From: Candidatus Obscuribacterales bacterium
Lineage (GTDB): Bacteria > Cyanobacteriota > Vampirovibrionia > Obscuribacterales > Obscuribacteraceae
DNA: 38,437 bases
Assembly (NCBI GenBank): GCA_019752635.1
Contig: JAIELX010000043.1
Location: 1 to 38,437 of the forward strand
Direction: 5' to 3'
Shown here: positions 24,516 through 32,592 of the stretch, one piece after another
How positions within the stretch are numbered: position 1 is the stretch's first letter
Layout of the letters: every line of letters begins with the position of its first letter
Program-made: the position numbers and the translations under genes
Notes under the pieces: generated by a model
The model's database searches: none
Told to the model about the DNA's origin: nothing
The model's input: the letters and a program-made list of their open reading frames with translations, nothing else

Positions 24516-25403
24516 ATGATCAGCAAACATGTATCCCCGATTTCGCTAGCACTTATGCTAACCATGCTTTCCGCTAACCAGAGTATATCTGCGGATGAAT
24601 CACCAACTGCGATTTTTCAGAAATACCATCAATTGGTAATCGATGGAAAAGGAGCCGCAGACCTGGCACCTTACCGTTCAGCCAAAGTGTTGAGCAGCCA
24701 AAAGTCCGACAGTGATCGTGCCCTCTCAGGCTTAACGAAATTGCTGACTCCAAAATCGATTCGTGTTACTGGCGAAAAAATTGAAGGCGATCGAGCGACA
24801 GTTTCGGCCGAAGCGCTAGACGAGGACCCCATGGCCAAAGCCGCAGGCGCTAAGAGCAAGACGCTTGCAAAGATCAAGATGGTGAAAGAAGCCGGACAAT
24901 GGAAAATAGAAGAAGAGCAGTGGAGCACTTACGTCGGTAACGCCAAGCCCCCAACCATGGCACCGGGGGCGGACAACTGGTGCGCAGGCGCCTCAAAGGC
25001 GGAATTCCCGAGCAAACCTGCGGCGGGAAACTTGCATGGACAGCCCTTCAAAGTTGTTGGCGCGGAGTACAGCTCGTTCATGAAAACATTGACTCTGAAG
25101 GAGACCAACGACATGTTCTCCGACAGGGAGGTTAAGATCTTCCTCGGCACGGACGATCCCAGTATGGCAGGGAAGCAATTCCTGGTAACGACAAACAGCG
25201 ATTCGTTCCATTCCCCCAATGTTCAGATCATGTGGAAGCGGGTGGGCAAGGAGAACCCGTCGCAAATGTATAGTGCGTCTGACGGTTATGGCATGCGGCT
25301 CCAATTCGGAACACCGGCAAAGGGACTATTGCCTGGCTATATTGTCTTACGTCTTCCGGACAAGAGTTCCGTGGAAGGCTACTTCTACGCCGCGCAAAAA
25401 TAG
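24516..25403 (+). CDS. Exported two-domain protein, NTF2-like N-terminus
   Basis: 295 residues with a signal peptide (ISLALMLTMLSANQSISA). Residues about 28-140 fit an NTF2-like/DUF4878 pattern: IFQKYHQLVIDGKGAADL, then LLTPKSIRVTGEKIEGDRAT, ending VKEAGQWKIEEEQWS. The rest (about 165-295) is a second, beta-rich domain (LHGQPFKVVGAEY, REVKIFLGTDDPS, PGYIVLRLPDKS) that I do not recognise. ATG 24516 follows AGGAAAGG. Monocistronic by position. Periplasmic or secreted; function unknown. Confidence 0.72.
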   Translation: MISKHVSPISLALMLTMLSANQSISADESPTAIFQKYHQLVIDGKGAADLAPYRSAKVLSSQKSDSDRALSGLTKLLTPKSIRVTGEKIEGDRATVSAEALDEDPMAKAAGAKSKTLAKIKMVKEAGQWKIEEEQWSTYVGNAKPPTMAPGADNWCAGASKAEFPSKPAAGNLHGQPFKVVGAEYSSFMKTLTLKETNDMFSDREVKIFLGTDDPSMAGKQFLVTTNSDSFHSPNVQIMWKRVGKENPSQMYSASDGYGMRLQFGTPAKGLLPGYIVLRLPDKSSVEGYFYAAQK

Positions 25404-25612
25404 GATTCTGCTCGGGACCGCTCCAATTCCGACCGTTGCCATGCGCCAGTCAGTATGACAAAAAGATCTCAAGGTCCGCAACCGCGCTCCTCGAAAAACC
25501 CGTTTCGCCAAGTAAATACGCCACTTAGCGAATATCGCCCCCGTGGAATCACCATAGTCCACTCTCTTTGCAAGTATTAAACTCCATTCATGAACCTCTG
25601 GAGGGGAACTGA

Positions 25613-26167
25613 ATGTCAGAACAGCGCCATATTCAGGAAGGGGCGAAAGAAATTGCCAAGCTCCTCGACGAAAGAAAGACGGACGAAGTGGAAAACAGAC
25701 TTCTCTCCGACATGCTGAATATGAAACCGGGTGATTTCAAAAAACTCGTTGAAACCGTCAATCAGCAAGATGCAAAAAATGTTGGAGCCGACCTGGAACT
25801 GGCCTTCTCAGGAAAACAAATGCGAGTTGGAATCGCCGACGTCAAAGGCGGAAAGAACGAAGTTCTCGCTGATGGCTATAACGGCGGCACCGGTCAATGG
25901 CGCTTTAACAAAGGGCAAGTTTACGATCGTGTATTCGGTCAAGGCAACGAAAACAATCTCACATCTGCTATCGAACAAAATCCGCAAAACATAATACAGT
26001 ACTTGACGCGCCAGGGTGTTCAGGAAGCTGCATCACAATTCACAGCGACCGAGATACACTCCCCTGAAGGAAGAAAAGCATTTGAGGAAAAAACCCGAGC
26101 TGCGATCTCCAAAGCCTTAGGACCGGGAATTGTCATCACAGACGTTGAAATTAAACAGAAGAAGTAG
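25613..26167 (+). CDS. Unknown protein with FliL-like C-terminal segment
   Basis: 184 residues; ATG 25613 has an excellent TGGAGGGGA site. The N-terminus is helical and charged (AKEIAKLLDERKTDEVENRL). A middle segment with beta and Gly-rich turns (KGGKNEVLADGYNGGTGQW) follows. Residues about 140-184, FTATEIHSPEGRKAFEEKTR then AISKALGPGIVITDVEIKQK, recall the end of FliL/prohibitin-like domains (S-P-E-G-x-x-x-L...LGPG-V-V-x-x-V). No signal peptide or membrane helix is seen, unlike FliL, and no flagellar gene is near. Function unknown. Confidence 0.72.
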   Translation: MSEQRHIQEGAKEIAKLLDERKTDEVENRLLSDMLNMKPGDFKKLVETVNQQDAKNVGADLELAFSGKQMRVGIADVKGGKNEVLADGYNGGTGQWRFNKGQVYDRVFGQGNENNLTSAIEQNPQNIIQYLTRQGVQEAASQFTATEIHSPEGRKAFEEKTRAAISKALGPGIVITDVEIKQKK

Positions 26168-26182
26168 TCTTCGAAATTGCAA

Positions 26183-26818
26183 CTACCTGAGTTGCTCGAT
26201 TTCACGCGTGATGTTTGCACGCGCAGTGTCTTCATACTCGCGCCGAATCTGATCGGTAAAAAAGATCCTGTCGCGCGAAATGAATGATTTGAGCACATGA
26301 GTCCGCCCGACGCGATACTCAGCATCGCTGAACTGCGAATATTCTTGCCTGATCTGCTCTGTGTAGAGTTTATACTCCTCGGGCGACGCCGCCAGTATCA
26401 TCAAGTCGCAATCAAGAAACAAGCCGCTGCGTGCAGCGTTCGTCTCGTCCGGCAAGTGTTTCTTGGTACACAAAATCAGCCGACGAACTTCGTCAATCAT
26501 CTGCACATTGTCCGATTCCTTTGCGAGCATTTCTACAGCTAGCTCCGCGCTCAATTCTTCGTTCAATTTGCTGGCGGTATCATATACGGCATCATGGAAA
26601 AACGCGGCGAACTGAAGCGCAGCAGGTGGCGCACTTTCAAATTCGTGCAGCCACTGCAACATTTTGCAGATATGTTCAAGCGTGTGATAGTAGCGGCCCG
26701 GCGCGGAGTACTGCTGCTCCAGAAAGGTTAGCATTGGGGCAAATGGTTTGCTCGACGCACAAATTGCCCCGACAAGGTCGCACCAGTAGGACTCAAACGT
26801 TTCCCTACATTCGGACAT
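26183..26818 (-). CDS. HD-domain phosphohydrolase
   Basis: 211 residues, predicted metal-dependent phosphohydrolase. The HD signature is clear: RYYHTLEHICKML supplies the first His, FAAFFHDAVYD the H-D pair, and DCDLMILA a later Asp. This order and the YHTxEHI start match the bacterial family of short HD enzymes of unknown substrate. ATG 26818 has GAGG eight bases upstream. It lies 63 bases after the epimerase gene on the same strand. Substrate unknown. Confidence 0.9.
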   Translation of the reverse strand: MSECRETFESYWCDLVGAICASSKPFAPMLTFLEQQYSAPGRYYHTLEHICKMLQWLHEFESAPPAALQFAAFFHDAVYDTASKLNEELSAELAVEMLAKESDNVQMIDEVRRLILCTKKHLPDETNAARSGLFLDCDLMILAASPEEYKLYTEQIRQEYSQFSDAEYRVGRTHVLKSFISRDRIFFTDQIRREYEDTARANITREIEQLR

Positions 26819-26881
26819 TAAGCGAACCTCGACAAGTTCTTCGATCAGCCAACCAATTGCAACAAAGCACCTTTGGGCACC

Positions 26882-27805
26882 TTACGGCTTCCGGTCCGCA
26901 TACGGACCGGAAGCGCCGTACTGCCTGAGTTCCATGAGCAGTGTTTTCATACTATAGAGAGGACGATATCTTAGGACTTTCGTAGTTTTGGAAATATCAA
27001 GTTTCGTCGGCTTAAGTGCGGGATTCAAACCCATCTCCAGCGCCAAATCATAAAATTGCGCATAGCGCTTTCGAAAAGTGCTGCCCCGTCCTTCGGCATC
27101 CCAGTTTGCGAGATCTTCGTCGCTATATTCATAGGCACCATCCACTGGTAGGCACAGCGGTGCAGGTTCCTCAAAACCATCTGCCGTTGATACAAGCAGT
27201 TCAATACTCTTAACCACGGACTGCGCTACATCGGAAATATGCACGCCACCTTGAGCAAACCAGCGCGCCCATTCGATGAAGTTCGAATAGACCTCCTGAT
27301 TCCAAGGCGGAATGAATGCACGGGGACGCAAGATTATCACGTTCATGCCGTGCCTGAAGGCATAGACGTTGGCGATTTCTTCACCAAGAACCTTGGTGTG
27401 TCCGTAAATTCCAAAACGCTCAGAGACGCTTGTACTCGAAACGAAAACAATGTTCTTGATGCCATTTTCCGCAGCGGCTTGAAAGACGTTGAATGTGCCA
27501 CCAACATTCAAGTCCCAAAATTCGTAGACATCTCTCTCCTTTCGCGCTTCATGAATGCCATGCCATGCAGCTAGATGAACGACTACATCTATATCCTTCA
27601 GAACAGTATTCAATTGCTCTCGATGCAATACAGACCCTTCGATGAATTCAATCGACGGAACTCCAAGCGCCCTCATAGCAGCAGTATCGCTAGCCTCACC
27701 TGTCTTGCGAACATCAAAAACGACAGGCGTATGCCCCATTCCCGTCAGGGACCTGCAAAGAAACTGGCCCAGGTCTCCAGCACCTCCGGTCAGAAGGACT
27801 CTCAT
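26882..27805 (-). CDS. NAD-dependent epimerase/dehydratase
   Basis: 307 residues of the extended SDR family. ATG 27805 has GGAGG five bases upstream and opens directly with MRVLLTGGAGDLGQFLC, the Rossmann GxxGxxG. Then follow VVHLAAWHG, VFVSSTSVSERFGIYGHTK with the YxxxK pair (Tyr, Lys in YGHTK), and VIILRPRAFIPP. The S-x-x-x-Y-x-x-x-K catalytic pattern is intact. Members usually act on nucleotide sugars, but no glycan genes are near. The last codons form a strong hairpin. An HD phosphohydrolase gene follows on the same strand. Confidence 0.93.
   Translation of the reverse strand: MRVLLTGGAGDLGQFLCRSLTGMGHTPVVFDVRKTGEASDTAAMRALGVPSIEFIEGSVLHREQLNTVLKDIDVVVHLAAWHGIHEARKERDVYEFWDLNVGGTFNVFQAAAENGIKNIVFVSSTSVSERFGIYGHTKVLGEEIANVYAFRHGMNVIILRPRAFIPPWNQEVYSNFIEWARWFAQGGVHISDVAQSVVKSIELLVSTADGFEEPAPLCLPVDGAYEYSDEDLANWDAEGRGSTFRKRYAQFYDLALEMGLNPALKPTKLDISKTTKVLRYRPLYSMKTLLMELRQYGASGPYADRKP
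26883..26920. repeat. Perfect hairpin overlapping the epimerase stop region
   Basis: An 11-bp perfect inverted repeat, CTTCCGGTCCG (26888-26898) and CGGACCGGAAG (26903-26913), with a 4-base loop, extendable with TACGG/CCGTA and a bulge to about 26883-26920. It lies in the last codons of the epimerase gene. There is no T-run on either side. It may stabilise mRNA or be a REP-like sequence. Confidence 0.75.
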
Positions 27806-28017
27806 TAAAACCTCCGCAAACAAGGTCCACGAATCTTATAATCCACGGACCGAGGAATCGAAGCTGGTCCTGTTTCGTCAAGTATTATAGTCGACTGAAC
27901 AGAGACTCAGCTTTGAAAGAACTCAGCCGAATTTTACGTAGCTCCCCAAGATTTCCCCTAGTCCGGAAACTAGAATGCTATCGAACCAAGGCGAGCGGAC
28001 AATCGGGGAGAGAGCTG

Positions 28018-28197
28018 ATGATCGAATCACGAGAACAACAGAACCTGTGCGACAGTTCACGTGCTGCTATCGAGCTCCTGAATCAGTTTTTGCCAAGTTT
28101 CAGTGAATTGTCTGAAATAACCAAACAATTTCATCAGAAAAACACATCAATTAGTTCCCTACTGGGCACTTTGGACCCGGGGGACAGCACATCCTGA
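28018..28197 (+). CDS. Small helical protein (59 aa)
   Basis: 59 residues from ATG 28018, which has GGGGAG seven bases upstream, a good site. The frame is open further back to a TTG, but this start is better supported. It reads as two amphipathic helices (SRAAIELLNQFLPSFSELSE then ITKQFHQKNTSISSLLG). No signal peptide. Family not recognised. It stands alone between divergent and convergent genes. Confidence 0.55.
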   Translation: MIESREQQNLCDSSRAAIELLNQFLPSFSELSEITKQFHQKNTSISSLLGTLDPGDSTS

Positions 28198-28290
28198 ACC
28201 TAACGCTATTCAATTCTCAGGTGCAAAACCGAATCTCCCGAATTTCGACGCATCCGGAAACTTCAGCAAATAGGCAAGAACAATCCACTA

Positions 28291-29259
28291 TCACTCCGGG
28301 TCCTTAGCTGGCATCAATGTCGGAAGTGCCGAAACGTGAGCCAACAGCGGTCTTACTTCGGGTTGTCCGTTTTTTGCATATTGCTCAATGAGCCGCAGTA
28401 TGTGCCATGCCTTTGTGTCAAATCGCCTCGGTTCGTGCAAGACTTGCACGCATGAATCCCAAGCTGCTTCGTACTTTGCACTGTTGAATTGATCCACGGC
28501 GGTGTTGTACAACAGAACCTTCCGCTCATGCAGCTTCTTCTCAGACTCATACAGCGAAATCAAGGCGACAACGTCATTCCTCGACAAGCGGGAAGAATTC
28601 GATCCCGGAAACATAATGTCAGACTTACTAGCACTGTGAGGAAGCCCAAGCGCATGCCCTATCTCATGTAATGCGGTGCCATGAACGTCGTCGACAGAAA
28701 ATTGACTAAAATCATGGGGCCATTTCGTTAACATTACTATTTCGCAGCGTGCAATTAACTGAGCCCTTTTTCGTTTATCAATGTAAGAATGTGTAGCAAA
28801 CGAAATGGTCCGCGCTATTCCACAGGTGCGAGCTCCAAGGGCTTTCATATCCTTGGTTTGCTTTTCCGACCAACGAACAATCATGTTCGCATCCTTGACT
28901 TGGTCAACAAAAACAAAGCTAGTCAGCCCCTGAGACTCTTTATTCCAATCAAAGAAGGCCTGCTTTGCCGTTTCACCGAACTCCGCCTTGTAACCTGCGA
29001 CCTTCGTCGCAGGCACAAAATAGACCTTTAACGGCAAATCGCCAAAATCCCAATGAAGTGCCTTCTTTACGGTTGCTTTTGCGCCAGCCTTGATTGGCGC
29101 AGTCAGACTAGCTTTACGGGCATGCGGTTCAGCAGCAAAGCTCGCCGATCCACAAAGAAACAGCAAAAATAGTGCAACAACCCTAGTAAGAAATTTGGCA
29201 AAATTGTGACGGATCGAAGTCTCGATATTGGTCGGACGAACGGCACAAGCTCGTTTCAA
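28291..29259 (-). CDS. Exported matrixin-type zinc metalloprotease
   Basis: 322 residues. The metzincin zinc motif HEIGHALGLPHS (198-209) and the Met-turn SDIMFPG about ten residues on mark a matrixin-like protease (M10), so Glu199 is the base and His198, 202 and 208 hold zinc. Residues about 69-130 form the N-terminal half (LHWDFGDLPLKVYFVP and AFFDWNKES). The start is TTG 29259 with GAGGAG six bases upstream; no ATG is available. A signal peptide follows (FLTRVVALFLLFLCGSASFA). A C-terminal helical tail of about 85 residues is extra. Divergent from the subtilase cassette. Confidence 0.93.
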   Translation of the reverse strand: MKRACAVRPTNIETSIRHNFAKFLTRVVALFLLFLCGSASFAAEPHARKASLTAPIKAGAKATVKKALHWDFGDLPLKVYFVPATKVAGYKAEFGETAKQAFFDWNKESQGLTSFVFVDQVKDANMIVRWSEKQTKDMKALGARTCGIARTISFATHSYIDKRKRAQLIARCEIVMLTKWPHDFSQFSVDDVHGTALHEIGHALGLPHSASKSDIMFPGSNSSRLSRNDVVALISLYESEKKLHERKVLLYNTAVDQFNSAKYEAAWDSCVQVLHEPRRFDTKAWHILRLIEQYAKNGQPEVRPLLAHVSALPTLMPAKDPE

Positions 29260-29554
29260 GTTCAGCTCCTCAATTCTATGCTAGTTGCAAGACTACATCC
29301 CTCTCGTAGCATGCATGTGAAATTAGTGGCTGCACGTAAGCGAAAACATTGGAGTAACGATTGTACAGGTGCGCTAAGTTCAATCGGCCAAGCTCTTGAA
29401 CCTTCCACAATAGGTCGGCCGACACCAGGGACATTTTGCGGACAATTTCGGGACGAGACAGCCACAGCCCCCACCTAATATTCCATCTGTAACGACGCAG
29501 CAGAGAGATTTCGAACGCTCTAACCGTTACTAAGACTTGGTGGAGGACTAGAAC
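29260..29554. other. Divergent promoter region (matrixin / subtilase)
   Basis: 295 bases between divergent exported-protease genes. It includes one copy of a 32-bp repeat at 29430-29461 and, near the right end, the GGTGGAGGAC ribosome-binding site of the subtilase. No RNA gene seen. Confidence 0.5.
29430..29461 (+). repeat. 32-bp repeat, copy 1
   Basis: This stretch matches 31827-31858 at 30 of 32 bases, ending CGGGACGAGACAG. It lies about 95 bases before the subtilase start. The other end of the 85-bp element seen around copy 2 is absent here. Confidence 0.8.
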
Positions 29555-31165
29555 ATGGCTTTTCGTTTTACAAAGGTAGCTGCTTCAATTCTGGCTATCG
29601 GAGCACTAACAGCTCAAACGGCTCCGGCAAATGCTTTTGAATTACAAATGCCAGCCAAGCAGCCAACCCCTAAGAGAGTGCGACCACTGTCATACACGCC
29701 CGATCTGCTGATCGTCGTTCCGCAAAAGAACCTGCAGACCGACGACCTCAATGAAGCAATGGAAGAAGTTCATGGAACTGTTGTTTCGTCAATCGGTGAA
29801 GGCGACCTGAAGTGTTATGTGGTGAAAACCGAAAAGGGACACATGGCAGAGACCGAGAAGAAGTTGACGAAAGACAAGGAGCATTTCTCGGTTGTTTCTC
29901 GCAACTATAGTGTTCCGTCAACCGTTGTGCCGGATACCGCCACGAACCCTCAGTACCCGGCTGATCAATGGCATATCAATGCGTTGCATTGCCCGGAAGC
30001 ATGGAACACTGCAACCGGAAGCGGAGTTACGATTGCCGTTTTGGATTCAGGCTGCCAGGCGTCCAATCGCGATTTGGCTGGAAAATGTTACAGAGGCTTC
30101 GATGCCTACGGACCGATTGCAAAGATACTGGGTGCTGCGGCGCAGATTGGACAGGTTGCAGGCGCGTTCGGCAAGTTCGTTCCAGGGCTGGGTGGCATTG
30201 CCGACGCGGTGAATCCGCTGTCTTCCCCCGGATCAGTTGAGGCAGCCGGATTAATCGCCGGACTAGCCGACAAATTGGTTGGTCGAGGCGCCAATCAGGA
30301 CACTGGAGCCTCATCGCATGGAACGGTCGTAGCGACCACAATCGCGGCTTCAATGAACAACTCGTTTGCCGGTGTCGGTGTGGCACCCAACGCTCAAATC
30401 TATCCGATCAGAATTGCAGAGAACAAGAACCCAATCGACCCAAAGCACCAATACACCACCGACCTGGAAATTGTGGCAGCGATGGTTCACATTATGTCGA
30501 AGCCGAATATTCGCATAGTGAACATTGCATACAATTGCCCAATTGTCGGCTTCCACAACGCGGCGATACACCCCGGGATTCACTTCTACTTCCAGAAGTT
30601 CTTCCGCGAACGCAGCGGAATGATCTTCATGTCCGCCGGCAATGAATCCACCTGCGACCCGACTCCACCGGCAGTTATGCCAGGCTTCCCGATACCATAC
30701 ATTAACTTAATCAGCGGCATCGACGCATCCTACAAGTTGGCCGATAAAGAAGGCTGGGGCTCCAACTACGGACCGGCTGTAACATTTACCGGACCTTCGG
30801 TTGAAATTGGTTGCACTGACAAAAACGAAGGCTTGCAAACGCAAAGCGGAACATCCTTTTCCTGCCCCATTGTAGCTGCGATAGCCGCGCTGATTTTGGA
30901 CAAGAAACCAATGGCGACAAACATCGAGGTCTACAACACGCTGCGAAGAAGCTGCAAGCAGATCAAAGGCGTTCCCGGATTCAACTGGTACTACGGCTGG
31001 GGCATGCCGGACGCATACGCAGCAGTCATCGGTCATAACAGACCACCTGCAACCGACGGCGCATCAAGCGCTCCCCCCTCATTCAACAGGGTAGCGGGTG
31101 CACGGCGCGAACCTGCAACCGGAAGAGGCTCGTCCGGAGCAGCCCCAGTCCGAACCCGCCCATAA
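29555..31165 (+). CDS. Exported subtilisin-like (S8) serine protease
   Basis: 536 residues. Signal peptide VAASILAIGALTAQTAPANA. A propeptide-like region (about 45-125) ends before the catalytic domain. The triad is Asp164 in VTIAVLDSGCQ, His255 in SSHGTVVATTIA and Ser434 in QSGTSFSCPIVAAIAALIL; the oxyanion Asn363 is in FMSAGNEST. Between Asp and His is an unusual insert of about 65 residues (184-250) rich in Gly, Ala and Ile (AKILGAAAQIGQVAGAFGKF), hydrophobic. A Pro/Ala/Arg tail follows Gly-Met-Pro-Asp-Ala-Tyr-Ala. ATG 29555 has a strong GGTGGAGGAC site. It precedes a TadE/G-like pilin cassette by 58 bases, which suggests pilin or surface-protein processing. Confidence 0.93.
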   Translation: MAFRFTKVAASILAIGALTAQTAPANAFELQMPAKQPTPKRVRPLSYTPDLLIVVPQKNLQTDDLNEAMEEVHGTVVSSIGEGDLKCYVVKTEKGHMAETEKKLTKDKEHFSVVSRNYSVPSTVVPDTATNPQYPADQWHINALHCPEAWNTATGSGVTIAVLDSGCQASNRDLAGKCYRGFDAYGPIAKILGAAAQIGQVAGAFGKFVPGLGGIADAVNPLSSPGSVEAAGLIAGLADKLVGRGANQDTGASSHGTVVATTIAASMNNSFAGVGVAPNAQIYPIRIAENKNPIDPKHQYTTDLEIVAAMVHIMSKPNIRIVNIAYNCPIVGFHNAAIHPGIHFYFQKFFRERSGMIFMSAGNESTCDPTPPAVMPGFPIPYINLISGIDASYKLADKEGWGSNYGPAVTFTGPSVEIGCTDKNEGLQTQSGTSFSCPIVAAIAALILDKKPMATNIEVYNTLRRSCKQIKGVPGFNWYYGWGMPDAYAAVIGHNRPPATDGASSAPPSFNRVAGARREPATGRGSSGAAPVRTRP

Positions 31166-31223
31166 ATCAGACAGTCCGCTAGTACACGTTCAAGCCCGAG
31201 CAAATTCTTCAGGAGACAGCACA

Positions 31224-31775
31224 ATGAATTCCGGACACATCGCCAACAGACGCACCAGCGGCAGCACTATAGCTGAATTCGGTGCCGGACTCGTTGTGTT
31301 TGTCTGCGTAGTGTTCATACCGGTTATCGACATCTCCTTCGTACCGGCCAGATTCTTGCTAGTGCAAAACTACCTGGAAAAAGTTGTTCACCACATGGCT
31401 GTCTCCGAGAAGCGCTCAGATGCCATCAAGTACATGACTGAAGACGGAGACAACTGGAAGAAGGTTGTGGAAACATTCGGGGTAACGTTCAAGAGCTCCA
31501 AAGCGAACTTGTTGGTTCTAGACAATTCAGGCAACACACAACTTAGCTTGCCCGGCACGACCGCTGTCCCGAAGACATGGCTTCCATCCGCGACGAATCA
31601 ATCCAGGCTTTACTCGCTTGAGCTCGTTAGCGAAGTGGATATCCCGCCATTGTTCAAGGGAAGCTCCGGACTGCCCGGCTTCTCCAAGCCTATTACGTTC
31701 ACTTTCCGCAATCGGGCGCAATGGGAGAACGTAAGTCCAGACCCGCTTCTGGGCGAATATTACATGAACGAATAG
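31224..31775 (+). CDS. TadE-like pseudopilin
   Basis: 183 residues. The N-terminus RRTSGSTIAEFGAGLVVFVCVVFIPVID has the TadE pattern: short polar lead, Gly-Ser-x-x-x-Glu then a hydrophobic helix. This fits a prepilin-like membrane anchor. The remainder is an exposed domain (FGVTFKSSKANLLVLDNSG, SLELVSEVDIPPLF). ATG 31224 has AGGAGA at 31211-31216. It is preceded by the subtilase and followed by an 85-bp repeat element, a small exported protein and two further pilin genes. Probably a minor pilin or secretion-system surface component. Confidence 0.78.
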   Translation: MNSGHIANRRTSGSTIAEFGAGLVVFVCVVFIPVIDISFVPARFLLVQNYLEKVVHHMAVSEKRSDAIKYMTEDGDNWKKVVETFGVTFKSSKANLLVLDNSGNTQLSLPGTTAVPKTWLPSATNQSRLYSLELVSEVDIPPLFKGSSGLPGFSKPITFTFRNRAQWENVSPDPLLGEYYMNE

Positions 31776-31860
31776 ACCTGTCCTCCCCGATTGGCGGGAC
31801 CAACGAAAGTTCGAAGTTCGAGCAGAGACATTTCGCGGACAAATTCGGGACGAGACAGGT
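31776..31860 (+). repeat. 85-bp element with imperfect terminal inverted repeats (MITE-like)
   Basis: It begins directly after the TAG of the TadE-like gene. The left end ACCTGTC, then CCCGATT, matches the reverse complement of the right end (ACCTGTC, then CCCGAATT) over about 18 positions with gaps. The right 32 bases (31827-31858) match copy 1 at 29430-29461 at 30 of 32. No transposase is in the window. Confidence 0.6.
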
Positions 31861-31938
31861 ACGTTCACCGCCTAAGATTGCAGCTATGAACGGTGCAGCA
31901 ATGAAGTTAGACCAGTTCATCAGTAAGAGGGAAAAGAA

Positions 31939-32544
31939 ATGCGGTTCCAATTGCAAGTCATAGGTTTACTTGCCGCCATCGCGATAGTGACAGGTTGCAT
32001 CTGCTGCAACTTCGCCATCGCAGAGCAAGCACCTCTCTATGACTGGACTGTAGTTGTTCAGACACGGCACCTGGAAAGACAGTTCAAATACAAGAAATCC
32101 AGTATGGAAGACCAGATCTACCGCTTGGACGTGGACTACTTTCACGGCGATGACGAAACGAAAGAACGAAGCACAGCATATGAAACGCTCTGGTATCACA
32201 ACGACATGCCAATTGGCATGGAACGCTTTAACAACTTCGGCGTAACGCCGGGACAAAGCACCTGCATTAAGATCAAACACAAAGACAACAACCCAACCAG
32301 CGAAGAGATACAGGCTGCAGGAAACATCATTATGCGAATCTGGCTTGAAGCAAGGTTGAATCAAAGTGGTGTCACTATCATCAAAGTTCCGGACCAATCA
32401 TTCGCGGGAATCATCGAGTATCTGCACGGCAAAGGCTACAGCAGCACTCAATTTGATGACCCCGCCGAGCTGGCGAACTATCCCATGAGACTCCACATCG
32501 AATCAGAAGGCACAGGTCAGACCCAGCTACTCCATTTCTCCTAA
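31939..32544 (+). CDS. Small exported protein of unknown function
   Basis: 201 residues with an N-terminal hydrophobic segment (VIGLLAAIAIVTGCICCNFA). The V-T-G-C could be a lipobox (cleavage before Cys), so a lipoprotein is possible; a plain signal peptide is the alternative. The mature part is mixed alpha/beta: LYDWTVVVQTRHLERQFKY, ETLWYHNDMPIGMERF, then an Ile-rich helix IMRIWLEARL and a Gly-rich C-terminus. Family not recognised. ATG 31939 follows AGAGGG. It lies between two TadE/G-like genes, so it may be a pilus-associated protein. Confidence 0.7.
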   Translation: MRFQLQVIGLLAAIAIVTGCICCNFAIAEQAPLYDWTVVVQTRHLERQFKYKKSSMEDQIYRLDVDYFHGDDETKERSTAYETLWYHNDMPIGMERFNNFGVTPGQSTCIKIKHKDNNPTSEEIQAAGNIIMRIWLEARLNQSGVTIIKVPDQSFAGIIEYLHGKGYSSTQFDDPAELANYPMRLHIESEGTGQTQLLHFS

Positions 32545-32592
32545 CTGATCCAGACAGCACCCAACTAGCACAGACACAAAGGATTAACGATC

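Noticed and set aside
31721..31963. 80-codon plus-strand frame across the 85-bp element
   Set aside because: It overlaps the end of the TadE-like gene and has no ribosome-binding site.
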